Virus record (IMG/VR): IMGVR_UViG_3300047409_000087
Location: 1 to 28,611 of that record
Length of the DNA: 28,611 nt
Source: a virus
Direction: 5' to 3' (one strand)
The translations under genes and the position numbers were made by a program. Below are positions 27,866 through 28,611 of this stretch, piece by piece. Position 1 is the stretch's first letter; every line of letters starts with the position of its first letter. The notes below the pieces were generated by a model. The model was given only the letters and a program-made list of their open reading frames with translations. It was not told the origin of the DNA and ran no database searches.

Positions 27866-28112
27866 AAACGTTAAGTGTCCAGATTGTGGTAGTGAAATGA
27901 TAAGCCGTTCTGGTAAATATGGAATATTTTGGGGATGTAAATCTTATCCCCAACGTAAAGGAACTAGAGATTCAATGGGTCGTTCTAAGGCTGATAGGGA
28001 TGCTGAGAGAGAATCTGATAGTTCTAAAGGTAGTGTAATAGAGCAAGATGATTTAAGTTATATGGAATGGCCTAGAAATAGAGAAGATAAAATTTCATTT
28101 AACAAGAAATGA
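27855..28112 (+). CDS. Topoisomerase-type zinc-finger protein
   Basis: 85 residues. CPDCGSEMISRSGKYGIFWG, then CKSYPQRKGTR, copies the C-terminal topoisomerase I zinc-finger pattern (CP.Cg..m..r.g..g.FwgC..yP.C.gtr), except that the fourth Cys is a Gln. Alone, without a topoisomerase domain, it may bind single-stranded DNA. The rest is charged and disordered, ending WPRNREDKISFNKK. Overlaps both neighbours. Confidence 0.7.
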   Translation: MTIENVKCPDCGSEMISRSGKYGIFWGCKSYPQRKGTRDSMGRSKADRDAERESDSSKGSVIEQDDLSYMEWPRNREDKISFNKK

Positions 28113-28384
28113 AATCACCTCCATTAAAAGTACACTGGCTAGAAAGGGCTATATCCATATACAACTTTCACAGTTCTCAGTTAAAGGATGAACCTGATTG
28201 GACGATTGAGAAGACAGCCGCTGCACTCAATCGTTCATTAGGTTCTGTTAGTCAAGATATAACTATTGCATCATGGTCAGTTAATTATGGTAAACAGTTA
28301 AGAAGATGTTCCAGTATGAGGGATGCACTTGCTTATATTAAAGATAAGAAGCGTGAGATGAAGTTGATGGAGATTGAAAGATAA
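28109..28384 (+). CDS. HTH DNA-binding protein
   Basis: 91 residues. WTIEKTAAALNRSLGSVSQD is a helix-turn-helix ('tA..L..S.gsVSqdi..A'), followed by ITIASW and a basic helix. The turn and the downstream 'A..w' are ParB/KorB-like. A candidate transcription regulator or plasmid-partition-type binder; its target may include the palindrome or repeats of the central region, which cannot be shown here. No tail for a second domain. Confidence 0.65.
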   Translation: MKSPPLKVHWLERAISIYNFHSSQLKDEPDWTIEKTAAALNRSLGSVSQDITIASWSVNYGKQLRRCSSMRDALAYIKDKKREMKLMEIER

Positions 28385-28387
28385 TTA

Positions 28388-28611
28388 ATGCCAAGTTATA
28401 TTTACTGGATAAATAAATTACATCTAAGAACTACAATAACTAAACCACACTGGCTGTGGAATGGACCAGTAAATCCAAAAACTGGACATGGTCTTATTAA
28501 AGTTGGTAAGAAGATGGTTTATGTACATAGATTTATATTTTGCTTAGTTCATAATCTTGATTATAATGATAAGACATTCACTGTTAATCATATATGTAAT
28601 ATAGCAAATTG
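28388..28611 (+). CDS. Second HNH endonuclease, 3' end cut by window edge
   Basis: ATG 28388 to the right edge, at least 74 residues. KPHWLWNGPVNPKTGHGLI, then KKMVYVHRFIFCLVHNL and TVNHICNIAN mirror the first HNH protein (GHWLWIG..., VHRLSAFIY..., LHKPSC.YRNC), with the His, the Asn-His and the Cys of the zinc part visible. A/T-rich codons again suggest transfer. The rest of the HNH core lies outside the window. Confidence 0.65.
   Translation, partial: MPSYIYWINKLHLRTTITKPHWLWNGPVNPKTGHGLIKVGKKMVYVHRFIFCLVHNLDYNDKTFTVNHICNIAN

Overview
The window is a stretch of a tailed double-stranded DNA phage genome (Caudoviricetes), probably from an uncultured phage. It has two convergently oriented halves that diverge from a long regulatory region. 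Genes are packed head to tail with 1-20 nt overlaps, base composition is A/T-rich (about 38-40% G+C by eye), and most starts have AGGAG-type ribosome binding sites. The promoters I can see are sigma70-like with extended -10 elements. No integrase, tRNA, rRNA, CRISPR array or insertion sequence was seen. The host cannot be named; the sigma70-type promoters and strong Shine-Dalgarno sites argue against a Bacteroidetes host.

Left half (1-15142, minus strand, read right to left): the late packaging and structural operon. It runs from a candidate small terminase subunit (14747-15142), through small membrane and secreted proteins, the large terminase (11311-12924), a Cys-motif coiled-coil protein, an HExxH zincin, a DUF6496-like protein, a Gly/Met-rich protein, portal (7286-9646), scaffold-like protein (5998-7305) and major capsid protein (4708-5955), to a run of small beta-rich proteins, connector-type proteins and a tail protein cut by the left edge. 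A very good minus-strand promoter lies at 15184-15213.

Centre (15143-18369): about 3.2 kb holding only small genes. It contains an 18-bp perfect palindrome, helically phased repeats, four good promoters counting the late one, three clusters of strong inverted repeats that look like ornate structured RNA (about 15640-15985, 16363-16428, 17059-17478), and an origin-like block (17951-18350) in which 10-bp GC-rich repeats in opposite orientations flank an AT-rich tract.

Right half (16075-28611, plus strand): early genes. These include a GC-richer, probably highly expressed protein of unknown function, a SNF2-type helicase, a C39/papain-like predicted cysteine protease, a Cas4/RecB-like nuclease with an Fe-S cysteine set, a Sak4-like RecA-fold ATPase, a DUF669-like protein, two HNH endonucleases, many tiny zinc-binding proteins, an HTH protein, and a convincing Acb2/Tad1-hairpin-domain protein (27160-27369), the family that sequesters cyclic nucleotide signals of CBASS/Thoeris defence. 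Together the early genes look like recombination-dependent replication, host takeover and counter-defence.
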